Of a stretch of DNA of 64,000 nucleotides, positions 1-11,867 are shown piece by piece. Made by a program: the position numbers and the translations under genes. Each line of letters opens with the position of its first letter. Position 1 is the stretch's first letter. Below the pieces are notes generated by a model. It saw nothing but the letters and a program-made list of their open reading frames with translations. It had not been told where the DNA came from and searched no databases. Location of the stretch: contig NC_091128.1 in assembly GCF_040183065.1 (NCBI RefSeq), positions 175,018,668 to 175,082,667 on the forward strand, given 5' to 3'. The stretch comes from Periplaneta americana. Taxonomy: Eukaryota > Arthropoda > Insecta > Blattodea > Blattidae.

Positions 1-1
1 T

Positions 2-787
2 CAACATCTAAGTCTCCCTTGTCCAGTTGAACTTCGTAAATCTGTGACTAGGAAATTAAGAGAGGAATTAAGAAATGCAGAATTCGAATCTTGGAAAGTA
101 ATGCCTGGAAGAGGCAGAGGTGTAGAATTGTACAGCCAAGTACCTAAAGCCAACGCCTGGATTTTTAATAAGTCTGGACTATCTACATCTGAATGGGTAA
201 CCTGCCTCAAAATGAATGCCAATTTAGCAGCAGTTAGAGGAGTACCTGGTCGCTCTTTGGACGGATCCCGGTGCAGACATGGCTGCCCGGAGACTGAAAC
301 CCTTGCCCACGTCCAAGGTCAGTGTAACAGAGGTTTACTCCTCCGAAATGCCAGACACCATCATGTTCGATCCTTAATTGCAACTGCTTTAAGAAAAAAG
401 TCTTGGATAGTAGAAGAGGAAGTTTTCAGCCTTGCTACTAATGGCTCCTCTAGACGTATTGACATCATAGCGTATTCCTAGGCTACCAAGAAAGGATATA
501 TAATTGATCCTACCATAAGGATTGAAAGGGGGAGTAGCCAGCCGGAGGATGTCAATCAAGAAAAGATCAACATTTATCTGCCAACAGCTGATTACTTCAA
601 AGCAAAATACCAGCTTGAAAACATTGAGGTGATTGTTCTTCTTATTGGAGCTCGTGGTGTGATTCCCAAGTTCTTTGAAAGCTTCAGGAAGACTTTTGAA
701 CTACCACAGACACTTACTGCTGACATCATAACTTCAGTTTTGAAACGCTCTTGCCAAATTCTGAGTCATCATATTCACTCTGTTTAA
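2..787 (+). mobile_element. R2-like non-LTR retrotransposon, C-terminal end of pol (zinc knuckle plus endonuclease)
   Basis: The frame is open from base 2 to a TAG at 479-481, then continues in the same frame to a TAA at 785-787, so one in-frame stop is the only break in about 260 codons. A CCHC knuckle (CRHGCPETETLAHVQGQC) lies at about 270-325. It is followed by residues typical of the restriction-like endonuclease of R2-group elements: RRIDII near 450-470 and IIDPTIRIE near 500-525. The closing part (GARGVIPKFF, then SVLKRSCQILSHH) resembles the C-terminus of many insect R2-type pol proteins. The reverse-transcriptase part would lie upstream of the window. The element probably sits in an upstream intron of the gene at 1222. 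Family assignment is from recognition of these motifs. A second, more decayed relative lies at 7800-8408. Confidence 0.75.
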
Positions 788-1221
788 TTTTTTTATTCAC
801 TTTATAATTCATTTATGTTTATTTTACTTTTCTTTCTACAAAATTTATGTAAACATTTAATATTGTAAAATTCATGTAGGAGAGTATACTGAGTCCTTCT
901 GGGCTACCTCCAATGGGAGGCAGTTATTAAAATTAAAATGAAACAGAACTATAAATATAATTGATTTTGGATTACTAAAACTAATTTTTTATATTAATAG
1001 CACAGAGGAGAAAAAATAAAATCTGAGCATTATGTTATAAAAAAAGAGTAGTTAATATGATCTGTGTAGTATTACCCGCGATAGAATACCCAAGTGCATA
1101 ATTCTGATCACAGTTATCTGAAAGCCAAACACTTATATAAGTTCTGTTTTGTTTTTTAACATCTTCATGTACTTGCTTCTATGACATACATATTGAATAA
1201 TTAATATGTTTCATGTTGTAG
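788..1221. other. AT-rich intron or flank, no gene seen
   Basis: No coding signal was recognised. The stretch ends in a usable 3' splice site (AG at 1220-1221), so it is probably intron of the TUT1-like gene that begins upstream of the window. Confidence 0.5.
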
Positions 1222-4200
1222 GTCGTCTGCTCAGACTTGCCTCTCCAAGAAATTGTACTTCCGTGACTCCTTCCTCCAAATCAAGCGAGCTGAAGTGCGT
1301 GAGAATTTAAATTTTAACAAGGGTAATTGTAACTGCAACCTTTTGTTATTCATTTCTTATTCTCATATCAAGCATAGGGGATACTTTTTAATACTGAAAG
1401 AATCTGTTCCAAAGATTTGATGAAAATAAGTGTTCCTAAATCGTACTCATTTTGCTTACTAGCTAAATAAATAAATAAAAAATAAAAGTGGTCATGAAAT
1501 ATTTGGAACGATTTCAGAATGGAATTTTTTTTTAGCTTCCCAAGACTACTTCGTGAGCAACGAACTGAATGATGGTCAAATCATGACTGTGTTGTCCTCT
1601 TGCAAGCCTGACTTCCAGAATCAAGCGAGGGCACTGATGAACGAGATTCTACTGAGAGACTGCAGAAAGTACACGTTACTCTGCCAGCACTTGGAAGCCA
1701 CTTTGTCTGCTACATTTCCAGGCTGTAAGGCATATGCATTTGGCTCAACAGTCACCGGGCTGGCGTTCAAGGGCAGTGACCTAGATGTCTACATGTCCAT
1801 GGGTGAGTGTCTCGCACTATACGAGATATGTTTGAAAAGTTCGTGGTCTGACACATAGACTGCATTGAAAACGTGTCAACAATGCCGTCATTGCTAGGAG
1901 CCATTTTACATTAGTTAATTTTCTGTTAACTGCATTTTGTGTAGTCTAATATTGAAGTTAGTGCATCGAACAGATTGGCAGAAATGAAAAATATGGAGCT
2001 TCGTGCTGTCATTAAATATTTCGTAAAAAAAAAAAATAAAAGAATGAATCCAACAGATATAAAAGCAGACATGGATGCTGCACTGGAGGATTCCACTCCA
2101 GCATTTTCGACTGTGAAAAAATGGGGGATACTATTTAAACATGGTCGAGAGAGTGTGTAAGATGACCCCAACATTGAACGTCCAATAATGGCAACAAGTG
2201 AAGTAATCACAGGAAAAAATCTAAGATACTGTGTTGAATGACTATTGACTGAAAGTGCGGGAAATTAACGAGGTTATGCGTATCTCAGCTGAACAGGTGC
2301 ACCACATCTTAGTCAATGTCTTGGACATGTCCAAGGTCTCCGCAAGATGGGTTCCATGTTTAACACTAGAACAAAACGTATCTGATGTCAGATTTCGAGA
2401 AATTGGCTCAATTCGAGAGAAAATTTTTAGTTAGTTTGTGACCACTGATAAAACCTGAATCCACTAATACATACCAGAGACAAAACCAAAAAAAGCAGTC
2501 GAAGCAGCCTCCAAAGAAAGCAAAAGCTGTTCAAAGGGCTGGGAAATTCATGGCGTCCGTGTTGTGAGATTCTAAGAGGATAATCATGATTGACCATCTA
2601 GCAAGGGGGAGAACAACAACTGTAGAATATAATTAAAATCTTCTGCAGCAATTGAAAGGGAAAATTCGCGGGTATGGCCAAGAAGAAAGTGTTTTTTCAC
2701 CACGATAGTGCACTTACACATCTGTAATCAGAGTTGCTAAACTACATGAACTATGGTTCGAATTGTTACCACATCCCCCTACTCACCAGATCTTGCACCC
2801 TCAGATTTCTTTCTTTTCCCAAAGCTCAAACCTCACTTGGCTTGGAAAAAATTTTCGTCAATTGAAGAGCTTATCGCAGCAGCAGAAGGCTTTTTGCAGA
2901 CTTCGAGGAATGTGTGTATAAGATGGGTATAGCAGCATTACAGCACTAGTGGACCAAGTGTGTGACTTGCAAGGGGAATTATGTTGAGAAATAAGACTGT
3001 TTAGAATAATCCTAGTTTCATTTCTATGTCAGGCTATAAACTTTTCAAACAATGCTCATAGTCTTAGACTGACAATGTCAATTAAATTTATTAGTAGTCT
3101 GATATTTGAAGTTCTTATGTTATGATTTGTGTCACAGATGCAGTTAAGACAGTTATTCCACAAAAGGCAGACATGGTCATGTGGGCGAAAAGGTTGCTGT
3201 ATCGCAATACCAACCTTTACAGCCACATAATCGCAATTCCCAAAGCCAAGACACCGATCGTAAAGCTGGTTCACATACCGACTGGACTGCGATGCGACCT
3301 GTCCTTCAGGAACGCTCTGGGCGTGCACAACAGCGCACTCATCCGTTACCTGATGTCCCTGGACACACGCCTGCGTCCACTGATCGTCATCATCAAGTAT
3401 TGGGCGCGAAAAAACGAGCTGACAGGCCATGGCAAGATCAGCAACTACGCACTCACCATGCTTGTGCTGTTCTACTTGCAGCAGCTGGTGCCGTCCGTTA
3501 TCCCGCCCGTCGCCAAACTGCAGGAGAACTGCGAGGACAACATTGTGATTGATGGCTGGGCATGCGACATCATATGCACACCATACTCCAATGCCAATAC
3601 TTTATCTGTGCCTGAGCTGCTGCAAGGCTTCTTCAAGTTCTGTTACCAGTTCGACTATGGTATCAAGGTGATCTGCCCTCTAACAGGTGGTACTGTGCCC
3701 AAGTCGTCATTCCGATCACCAGACCTCTTGCCAGAAGTAATGTACCGCTACAAGCAGAATGAGGCTACCTTCAAAGTGGATAGTGATATGTGCATTCAGG
3801 ACCCGTTCGAGCTGTGTCATAACCTCTCTGCTAGCATGACGTCACGGGCACTGCATAACTTTAAGAGTCACTGCTCGGCTGCTGCGGTAGCTTGTGAGAA
3901 TCTCTTAGCGTCTCCGTCCCAAGAAGGGGACACGCCCCCCTTCCTATGGAAACTGTTCCACGAAAGCAGCAAGCCCTCTCCCGAACTGTCGTGGAGCAAT
4001 GAGGTTGCATATGTCACGATCCTCTTGGGCAACTATGCCGCAACTGTGGATGGCGATGAGGACGTGGTGCGAAGGCAGTGGTACCAGGCAGTGCTGGACT
4101 TGCTCGTCGAGATATTGGAGAAGGTGCTGCGACTCGAGACCCGCGTGGAGGAGGCGGGGCGCAGCACCACTAAGGTGCAGAAGTTGGACGGACAGTCCGA

Positions 4201-4582
4201 CACCACAGACAATGTGCGCATTATCCACTGTGCCGGTTACCACCACGTGTGGGAGGGGCGACGCAGTGCTGCCAAGAAGTTCAAGTTCCCTGATGGTATG
4301 GGAATGATGGAACGGGAATGCATGATCTCTGACTTGCTGATGGAGAAAGAGAAGGAACAGAACAAGGAGAAGAAGGCAGCACTCGTAACCTCCTTTGAGT
4401 GCGCCTTCCGGCCACGGCAGGAGCCCACGCGTGTGGTGTTAGAGTTTGGTGACAAGAAGTCGTACAAAAGTGACTTCAAGGTACTGGCAGCCTTACTGCA
4501 AGTGCGCCTGCCTGTATGGATTGAACAGTGCCTCAAGGAGCAGCAGAACAAAATTGTACCTGCAAAACAGTCGGATGTTTGA
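1222..4582 (+). CDS. TUT1: TUT1/Star-PAP-like nucleotidyltransferase (terminal uridylyl/poly(A) polymerase), 3' exons
   Basis: Three exons were read: 1222-1322, 1536-1802 and 3138-4582 (stop TGA). All have AG/GT borders and the phases agree (single-base carry-over at each junction). Exon 2 has the DNA polymerase beta-type nucleotidyltransferase signature FGSTVTGLAFKGSDLDVYM, with the Gly-Ser helix turn and the first two catalytic aspartates (DLD). Exon 3 supplies the likely third aspartate (RCDLSF, about 3292-3309). It also carries the central domain (KISNYALTMLVLFYLQ) and the PAP-associated domain (PELLQGFFKFCYQFDYG, then DPFELCHNLSA). The tail from about 4300 is Lys/Glu-rich, then a conserved-looking C-terminal block. 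Enzymes of this family add uridines or adenines to RNA 3' ends, for example U6 snRNA or selected mRNAs. The zinc-finger and RRM exons expected upstream are not in the window. The first exon here is the least certain because I see no motif in it. A variant polyadenylation signal ATTAAA lies at 4932-4937. Confidence 0.85.
1822..3058 (+). mobile_element. Full-length but dead mariner element inside an intron
   Basis: Terminal inverted repeats of about 35 bp share the block tgtttgaaaagtt: left at 1822-1857, right at about 3022-3058. TA dinucleotides at 1820-1821 and 3059-3060 are the expected target duplication. The 1237-bp length is normal for mariner. The transposase reads from about 1975 (MELRAVIKYFVKKK, then DIKADMDAALEDSTPAFSTV) but is broken at 2158 and repeatedly afterwards. 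Later scraps such as RVHHIL-like and SPDLAPSDFFLFPKLK-like stretches follow in shifting frames up to about 2830. It lies in the intron between 1803 and 3137. Without it the intron would be about 95 nt. Confidence 0.9.
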
Positions 4583-6350
4583 TACTTATTTCCACACCAA
4601 GGAATTATAACAAACATTTCTGGTAAAATCTGACGTGAGACAAACTTACTGATATCATTTGTCTGGTTCCTTGCACCAAAACATTATTTGGTAACTAAAT
4701 TCAGAGCAAAACTGGACAGAGTATCTATAACATTAGCAGCTGCAGAGTCAGAACAAAGAATGCAAGTACAAATCTGATCTATGGCAACAAAGTTTTCCAG
4801 TAAACGATGACACTATCTATAACTTAATTTTTTTTTCTCTCTATACGAGAGGAATAAGTTTGAAATTCACTGTGAAAATTAACACCAAGTCATAACAAAT
4901 GCACTCAGTTATAATGTTAGTGTGAAAATTCATTAAAATACAATCATTAATGCTAAACATTAACATAAACTTGGATCATTAAGGCAACGCGCTACTGAGT
5001 TTACAGTTTCTAGTGTTTCTTCAAAATTTACATCAGTTAGATATTGATAAAATACATTTTCAAAATTTTTTTTCTAACTTTTATATTGGAAAATGTGAAC
5101 TTTTTTAAATGTATTTAAAAATAATGTCTCTTTTTGGTAAACATTTATCTGGGCCTCACATAAAAATAATCAGTTTCCTGAATGTTTAAAATGAAGCTAA
5201 GACTCTTTGTAATGAAAAGGTGCATTGTTTTTTTTTCTTGTCAATATATTTCATTAGTAAAAAGTATTTACTATGAACATTTGCTTTTCAGCTTCACCAT
5301 CTGATAAAAAATCCCAACCTTCTAAAAAATAACCATATGTTTACATGAATGCAGCATTTTATGCACAGACCTGTTGTGAATATGTGTGCGAAGTAGCTAC
5401 TCAGGAGATACCTTATTTCTAAAAAGTTAAACTCTGATTTGCGGTAAAATCACTTCAGAGTTTATAATATGCATTCGGAATACTATTATATGGAACAAAC
5501 TGAATTTCTAACTCGGAACAAAGATATCACGATGAAATATTCACTGCAGTATTCCTCAAGAAACCATAAATTTGTTGGTGCCATATTTAAAAAATGATCA
5601 AAACTGACCAAAACTCAGTAACGTGTCCCCTTAAAATTAATATGAACTTACTTAAATCCAAATAAAACATAAACAGAAGAGTAATCATGAACTTGATATT
5701 AAATTAAAATTAAATTTCTTCACTCTAATAAAAACATAAAGGAGGATATATGTAAACTTGTTCATTAAATTGATATGAAATTTCTTAAATTAAAATAAAG
5801 CATGAACATAAAATTAGGGATAAACTTGGCCATTAACTTAATATGAAATTTCTTCAATCAAATTAAACCATAAGTAAAAAGCAGTGTTAACAAAGTGAGG
5901 AAACAGGAAGTTACTTTCATCTCCTGAAGGTTCATGATGTCTTTCTATAACAACTGTTGTGATTGTCTGTTAATCTGGAAGACTTGCAAGAGGCTGCTGA
6001 TCTTATGTTCTGACTGTTAAATTTTTTTTTGTTTTGACACTGTTTTTGTAGTTGATTTCCATTATCAACCTCAGTGTTAAAGGAACCTATACTCAGATTT
6101 AAAGTAATGCAAGTGTTTTCACCCTGGTCTGCCTCCTTTTGTAATTATAATGGGGACAGGTGAACTGCAAGACACAGAGGACTGAATGGAAACGCACTGG
6201 ATGTCTTGCTGTTAAACTTGTGTTTAGTCTGGTAGAAGATGGACATAGAAAGTTAACGAACTTCCTAAAATATTGATTTTGAATTTCACTTCGAAATAAG
6301 GGTTCCCAGCTTTGGGTCAGTGCATTCCAGGACAACTTATACGAGGCATA
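4583..6350. other. 3' UTR and AT-rich flank of the TUT1-like gene
   Basis: No further coding signal. Contains the degenerate tandem repeat described separately at 5634-5885. The transcript end cannot be fixed from sequence; candidate signals are ATTAAA at 4932 and AATAAA near 5659. Confidence 0.5.
5634..5885. repeat. Degenerate AT-rich tandem repeat, about 66-68 bp unit, four copies
   Basis: Four consecutive stretches follow the pattern ttaa(c/t)ttgatatgaaatttctt, then an A-rich part with (a)taaaacataaa, then a variable part ending aacttg(t/g)cca. Spacing is about 66-68 bp. The copies are diverged, so this is an old array. Confidence 0.6.
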
Positions 6351-6364
6351 GGGGGGGGGGGGGG
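6351..6364. repeat. Poly-G run of 14
   Basis: An uninterrupted run of 14 G in an AT-rich flank, preceded by cgaggcata. It is probably a length-variable tract. Confidence 0.9.
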
Positions 6365-7799
6365 AAAGTTCTTGAACTGAAAGCAGCAATTTAAGAGCAA
6401 TTTGCACAGCTTTTGTGAGGAAATAATCTATTTTAATGAAGTACATCCCATCACAATTAATTGATAATATGACCATTGCAATTTAATATATTGGTTATTT
6501 TAGCTTACATATAATCACTTCACAAATTTTAAGTGAAACTAATTTATCCATTTATTTGTCACGATCGGTAAACAGCAAATTAAGATTTAATGTATCAACA
6601 GATGTAAACATCAACATTTGGTAACTTTTAGATGACATTGACGCTAGTGCTGGTAGGCATTGCAGTTGAATTTTTAAACAGGCATTTATCTTGAGATTTG
6701 ACTTCCTTTATTAGATTAGGTCTACTCTTAACATAATTATAAAACTAAATGACATGTTGAAATTTAGTTTCACCTTGATTTCTGCCTTCAGATGATTATT
6801 TATCACTTACTCTGTTTATGGTGTCTGTGGACTAAAACTAAAAACTCTCTCACATTAGGCCTAAACATTGAAAACAGGTGGTGATAAAATAAAGTAAAAT
6901 AAACTAGACTAGATTAAAAAAATGTATACTTTTTTCTTCTACAGCATCTTCATGATAGATATCTTAATGCAACTCACCCACATGAATATTTAACTGAAGA
7001 TCATTAATCAAAATTTCTATGTCATTCCATGTGGGTAAAGTTCTTGAAGACAAACCAGACATAAAAAAACTCACAATTCAAAATTATACTTATTTGAAAG
7101 ATTCTGTAGCTTTGTCAAAAGAAAAAGATATACTAGACTCAGACATCATTACTAATGCTCAAAAGCATCACTAATCGGAAATTATTCTAATTCTGGGATT
7201 TGTGTCATCTCATTGAAGTAAAAAATTCCTCCAGGAACATGGCATACAATACCCAGTTAATCCCACTGAATCCTCGACTGTTGGGAACCCTGTTCGAAAT
7301 TGTTGTAGCATTAAGTTGCCTTTGTGTAAGTATTAATTTCCCACATGTTAATTTATTTACTTTCAAAGTAATTGAAAATCTAATATTTCCATAGCTACCT
7401 TATTGTACCTTTGTTGGTGGACTATTTATTAAATAAGGTTTTATGAGCTCCGAATTGTTGTGAGATTGACATCTCATAAAAAGAAGTCCTACTTGGGAAA
7501 AGTCTAGTCACTGCTGTTGCTTTCTTCAACGAAGTATTTTGAAATCAAATATATTTCCTTAGTCCTCTGTATGCAAGTAAGCAATGACAGCACAGGGAAT
7601 AAAAGGAATACCAACATATTATTGAGTGTATACAAGAGATTAATAAAGTATTCTTATTTAAAATTTGGTGTAAAAAGTAATTTAAATGTGAATTGCGTGT
7701 ATTTTTCTAGTTCTTTTGGATCTTTCAAAAGAAAGATATTCAGAAGAATTTATGGCCTAGTAAACAACAAAGAAATGTGAAGAATGAGATGTGGTCATA
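6365..7799. other. AT-rich intergenic, nothing recognised
   Basis: Only short random ORFs on either strand; no domain, repeat or RNA gene that I can support. Confidence 0.4.
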
Positions 7800-8408
7800 A
7801 GCTACACCCTTAAAATGGTAGGCTATGTCGCTCCGGTCTAAGCTGTACCGGGTAGAAGTCGGGATGGTACCCGCTGTAGGCGGTGTCTCAGCGAGATTGA
7901 AACTCTTCCCCATATCCTTGGCTTCTGCCCCTATAGAGAGGCCCTTCGCAACATCTGACACCATGCTGTCCATTCTATGCTGGCCGAGGCACTGAAGGAA
8001 GTAGGGTTTACAGTCCATCAAGAGGTGCAGGGACTAGCCACACAAAGAAGTGTTCGGTGAATTGATATCGTTGCCATTAGGAACAACTCGGCATACATTC
8101 TCGATCCCACCATCAGATTTGAGACACATGCAGATCAACCGCATGAGGTGGACAGTGAAAAGAAACTGATCTATGAACCAACAATCCCATTCTATAAAGA
8201 TAAATATAGCCTTTCCCACATTGATGTAATAGGTCTGATGGTGGGAGCACGAGGTACCATACCCTCCTTCTTTGCCAACAAATGTAAAAACCTGGGGCTA
8301 ACACACAGCATTGTGCTGGAAATAGCCATTAGTGCCCTCAAAGGATCGGTTCAGATATTGAGAAATCATTTGTATGGGAGTGATAATCGAAATTTCAAGT
8401 TATCTTAA
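7800..8408 (+). mobile_element. Second R2-like pol C-terminal fragment, decayed
   Basis: Translation gives the same order of features as the fragment at the window start: a CCHC knuckle (CRRCLSEIETLPHILGFC, about 7873-7926), then IDIVAIRNNSAYILDPTIRFE near 8060-8125, GLMVGARGTIPSFF near 8235-8275, and a C-terminus with ALKGSVQILRNHL. It carries at least one stop and one frameshift upstream of 8140, while 8148-8408 is open. It is clearly homologous to, but diverged from, the 2-787 copy. Confidence 0.75.
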
Positions 8409-8590
8409 CCGATGGCTGTTGATTGGTTTAGATATCAATGCCAATAAATCCGTACTATTATTTTTCTCGCGTATATGGCATTTAAATCATTCTGACCTAT
8501 CTGGTGATATTGTTTTCCCTTTCTTAACTGTAAATGAGCACAAACGCTACTTAGGTGTAAATTTTTCTGACATTTTGTATATTCGATTCC
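8390..8590 (+). mobile_element. LINE reverse-transcriptase fragment (jockey/CR1-type)
   Basis: The reading frame at 8374-8649 contains NRWLLIGLDINANKS, FFSRIWHLNH and KRYLGVNFSD. This is the order seen just after the YADD box in jockey/CR1-group reverse transcriptases (W..GL.IN..KS, later K.YLGV). It abuts the end of the R2-like fragment, so it is a small junction piece. Confidence 0.6.
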
Positions 8591-8739
8591 CTAACTGTTT
8601 CAAATGTATATCATTTTACCTTTTAGGTGTGTTTCCAAATTATATGTAATACACTTTGTCAAATCTGGCAACCTTTTCATAAGGGAAGCTAAATTTATTT
8701 TTATTTATATATTAAATAAAGCCAATGAAGCCTCCGCAA

Positions 8740-8956
8740 GAATAAGATTGCAGGATATTTACTTAGGATGAATGATAGAGAAATACCGAAAAGGCTTTTA
8801 TTCAATGAAGCTACAGAAAACGTGGGAGACCAAAACAAGGTGGCTGGATTTTGTGAATTTGGGGAAGAATGTTGCAGATGTCAAGGCCCACCTTGGGCTC
8901 TAGTTGTTAAACGAGAAAGACTGTCTATGGCGCGACATTACAGTCTTAGTCATAAC
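8740..8956 (+). mobile_element. LINE pol C-terminal tail fragment
   Basis: The reading frame near 8765 gives RMNDREIPKRLLF followed by a Gly/Asn-rich part. It resembles the C-terminal tail common to many insect LINE pol proteins (RM...RLPK.vLy...G.R..GR...RW). It is interrupted at 8949-8956 by the hAT insertion that follows. Assignment is tentative. Confidence 0.45.
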
Positions 8957-11759
8957 TAGACATCGGATTTTTAGGCACTAAAAAGTGCAGTTTTAGGCGC
9001 CTAAAATAAGCTCAAAATTTGTAAAATTAGGTTCTATTTTAATGAAAATAGGCATTTTAGGCACATCAAGATATCATACTTATTTCTTTCACTGAAATTT
9101 TTAGTTATACACTAAAATACGCACAAAAAAGTATGTTTAAACATTAAAAAAGAATACTATATTATATTTATAAACAGAGCTGCACAAATTTAATATATTG
9201 AAACTAATGAAATAATGATTATTGATATCAAGATTACTCATTTTAAGTTATTGAAATTCAGTTCCATGCTCAGACTTTATTATAATTATCTGCACAGTAC
9301 ACCACCAGAATTTTTTCTAAATTCTCCACAGTTAACCTTTGCCTTTTGTCACTGAGAATCATTTTGAAAGCAGAAAAACTTCTTTCAACCGAAACTGATG
9401 TGAGAGGCGCAAATTTTAAATTAGGTACAATAGAAACATCAATACTTACTGGAACATTTACACTTTCCCCCGATATCACTCTTGATACTTTTTCCGACAA
9501 TGAAAATCCTACATTCTTATTTAATACGTTATCCCACTTATTTTTAACTTTTTTCACAGTTTCGCCCAAAGCAGAATGTATGTTCACTTGAGCTTCCTTT
9601 ACTATTGCTATTTGGCTACAAAGAGATTGTTTTTCACGTTCTAATTGTTCAATGCTTGCAGGTATGAAAGAAAAGTTTGATGTTATGTAGGCAATATCGT
9701 TTTTCACTCGTGAGTCATTCAGACAATCTTTCACTGCTTTCACACACGCTGCACTATCAGTTTCAGGTAATTTATCAATAACTGTGACCACTTCTTTAAA
9801 ATACTTAGAATAATACACCACTGACTGAATCCAGGTTCCCCATCGTGTAACAACCGGCAGAGATGGGAGTGGGATATCTGGAAAGTTCTCTCTGAATATT
9901 GAAATCCTGGATGGGGCTTTACAAAAACGAATTGACAAGAGGAAATTCATTCCGGATTGTTTCAGAAACCCTGTGAAGGACATGTGCTAGACAGGTTACA
10001 TGCGTGAGGTTAGGATAAAATGTTTTAAGAAGTGGAGCTGCAGCAACCATGTATGAGGCAGCATCAGTACAAAACAACAGAACTTTAGAATCGTCTATAT
10101 TACCCGAGTATAAAGACTGTAGGCCTTTATTTACAAAATAAGCAATGGCTTGGCTATTCACTTTCGAAAGTTCCTTAACACATACGAGGTGTGGAATCGA
10201 AGGCCCATCAGGACTAAGTTTTCCTACTACCATATTTGCTATATACCTATTCATAGGATCTGAGGTTTCATCCACAGAGACCCATATGTAGGAATCACCT
10301 ATATCCTCCCGAATGGAAGCTAAAGTTTCATTGTATATTCTGTCTAAGTAATTTTTTCTTAGGGTCGACTCAGATGGGATATTTTGTTTGCAGTATTTTT
10401 GTAAAAACTGTTTTAAAACCGGATTTTCAATTGCATTCCAGGGAATGTTAGCAGCAACAAACGCTCTGGTTAAATCAGCATAGAAATTGCTGCTGAGATT
10501 GGATGAAGTAGGCTGTGTTAGTAAAGTTTGTTGCAGTTGATTTTTTTGCTGAGCTTTAGCCTTATGAGCCGCTCCTTGCACATGCTGCTTTAGGTGGCAC
10601 TTCTAAAAAAGTAAAGTAAACTGAATTAAAATAAAATCCTAATTGTTGTATTGCCGTATTTCTATCACAAAGTTAGTGGGTTCGAACAATCAAAATTTTA
10701 ATGACCTGCAAATACTTTAACTATCGGAATTTAAAAGGTTAAAGTGTAGTGGTCTTAAAAAGAATTATACCTCAGGATAGCTCAGTCAATGTATAAATAT
10801 TATAGGCCTGCTCATTAAAATTAATAGAATTTATATATTTCAACTATTGTTACATACCTGTTTGCTACAAATCTTGCAGAATATTATTTTTCCATCATAA
10901 GTGAATTCTGAATATTCTGTTAGCCATTGCCGGATCAATGTAGATTTTGCACTTATATTTTTCGGCATTATCGCGTTAAACTTCACAGGAAAACGTCCTA
11001 CCGCTCAAAACTTCTCAACACAAATAAGGTGAGGGAAAGAGCAACTGTTAACGAGCATTCAAATGAACCGTTGTTATTGAGATTCAATTGGACAAAAATA
11101 CAAAGTTCCACTTATTGTTGCATTTCCTGGTAGTGTTAACACTAGGAGGGCCATTCTTTTAAATATTTTGTAATGGTTTACCCTACTAATTCGCAGTTTT
11201 ACGACTTTTCATAAATATTTCAAAAACACTCTTTCTCCAAAAATTGTGATTTTATGACACTCTGAAGGGCAGTACAGCTAATCGGTTTCAGACCGAAAAC
11301 AGTCATTTTTATAGTATAGTATATCTCTGAATCGGTAGCAGCACATGTTGTAATTGTTGCCTGCTTCAAAACTAAGGTTGGTTCTTTGTCGGCATTTATG
11401 CCTCCAAACATGTTAAATTCGGTGAAATCTATTGCGAGTGTCGTGAGATTCAAAACATTTTGTTTCCTTTATCAATGGTTTCATGGCCGGTGTGAAGCAA
11501 ACTTTCCACTTTTTAAATGCCTTAAATTTCGCAGTGAATGCATGTATAAATTATAAAAAGTAAGAGTAAAATGCGAAACTTTACAGTGAGTTAGGCATTT
11601 TTAGGCGAATATTAACAAATTAGGCTCTAATAACCATTTTAGGGTACTATAAAACTCTTTGAATACCTTTCAATTTCCATGAAACACAAATATTAATAAT
11701 TACTTTTACTTTCCTCCTAAAGAAACAAAATAGGCATTTGCCCTAGAATCCGATGTCTG
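8957..11759 (-). mobile_element. hAT element, 2.8 kb, with 8-bp target duplication
   Basis: The direct repeat gtcataac occurs at 8949-8956 and 11760-11767. Inside it lie inverted ends TAGACATCGGATT and CAGACATCGGATT (right end read on the minus strand). The 5' base change breaks the usual CAG start. Subterminal taggc/gccta words (ttttaggcgcctaaaa near 8990, ttaggcatttttaggcg near 11590) recur at both ends, as expected for hAT transposase binding sites. The transposase is encoded on the minus strand (separate entry). Confidence 0.9.
9270..10968 (-). pseudogene. hAT transposase with BED zinc finger, one frameshift
   Basis: Exon 1 (10968 down to 10858, 37 codons) ends CKICSKQ at a GTATGT donor. 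Exon 2 starts at 10602 after TTTTTTAG in the same phase with KCHLKQHVQGAAHK. Together they complete a BED-type C2H2 finger (C-x2-C ... H-x5-H). The core then shows VSVDETSD (first catalytic Asp) and LAHVLHRVSE. A shift in a short T run near 9930 moves the frame, after which come VVTRWGTW and the hAT dimerisation block SVERSFSAFKMILSDKRQRL, ending at 9270. Total length would be about 480 residues, short for hAT. The BED-finger layout resembles hAT relatives annotated as CGGBP1-like. A single frameshift suggests fairly recent loss of function. Confidence 0.85.
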
Positions 11760-11825
11760 GTCATAACATGGCCAACATTGAACAAGTTTATATTGCACGT
11801 TTAACAGGCGTTTAATATAGCAATT

Positions 11826-11827
<2 letters not shown>

Positions 11828-11866
<39 letters not shown>
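11828..11866. repeat. T39 tract
   Basis: 39 consecutive T. On the minus strand this is a poly(A) directly after the end of the decayed mariner fragment at 11867-12480, so it could be a retroposition tail rather than a simple repeat. Confidence 0.85.
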
Positions 11867-11867
<1 letters not shown>

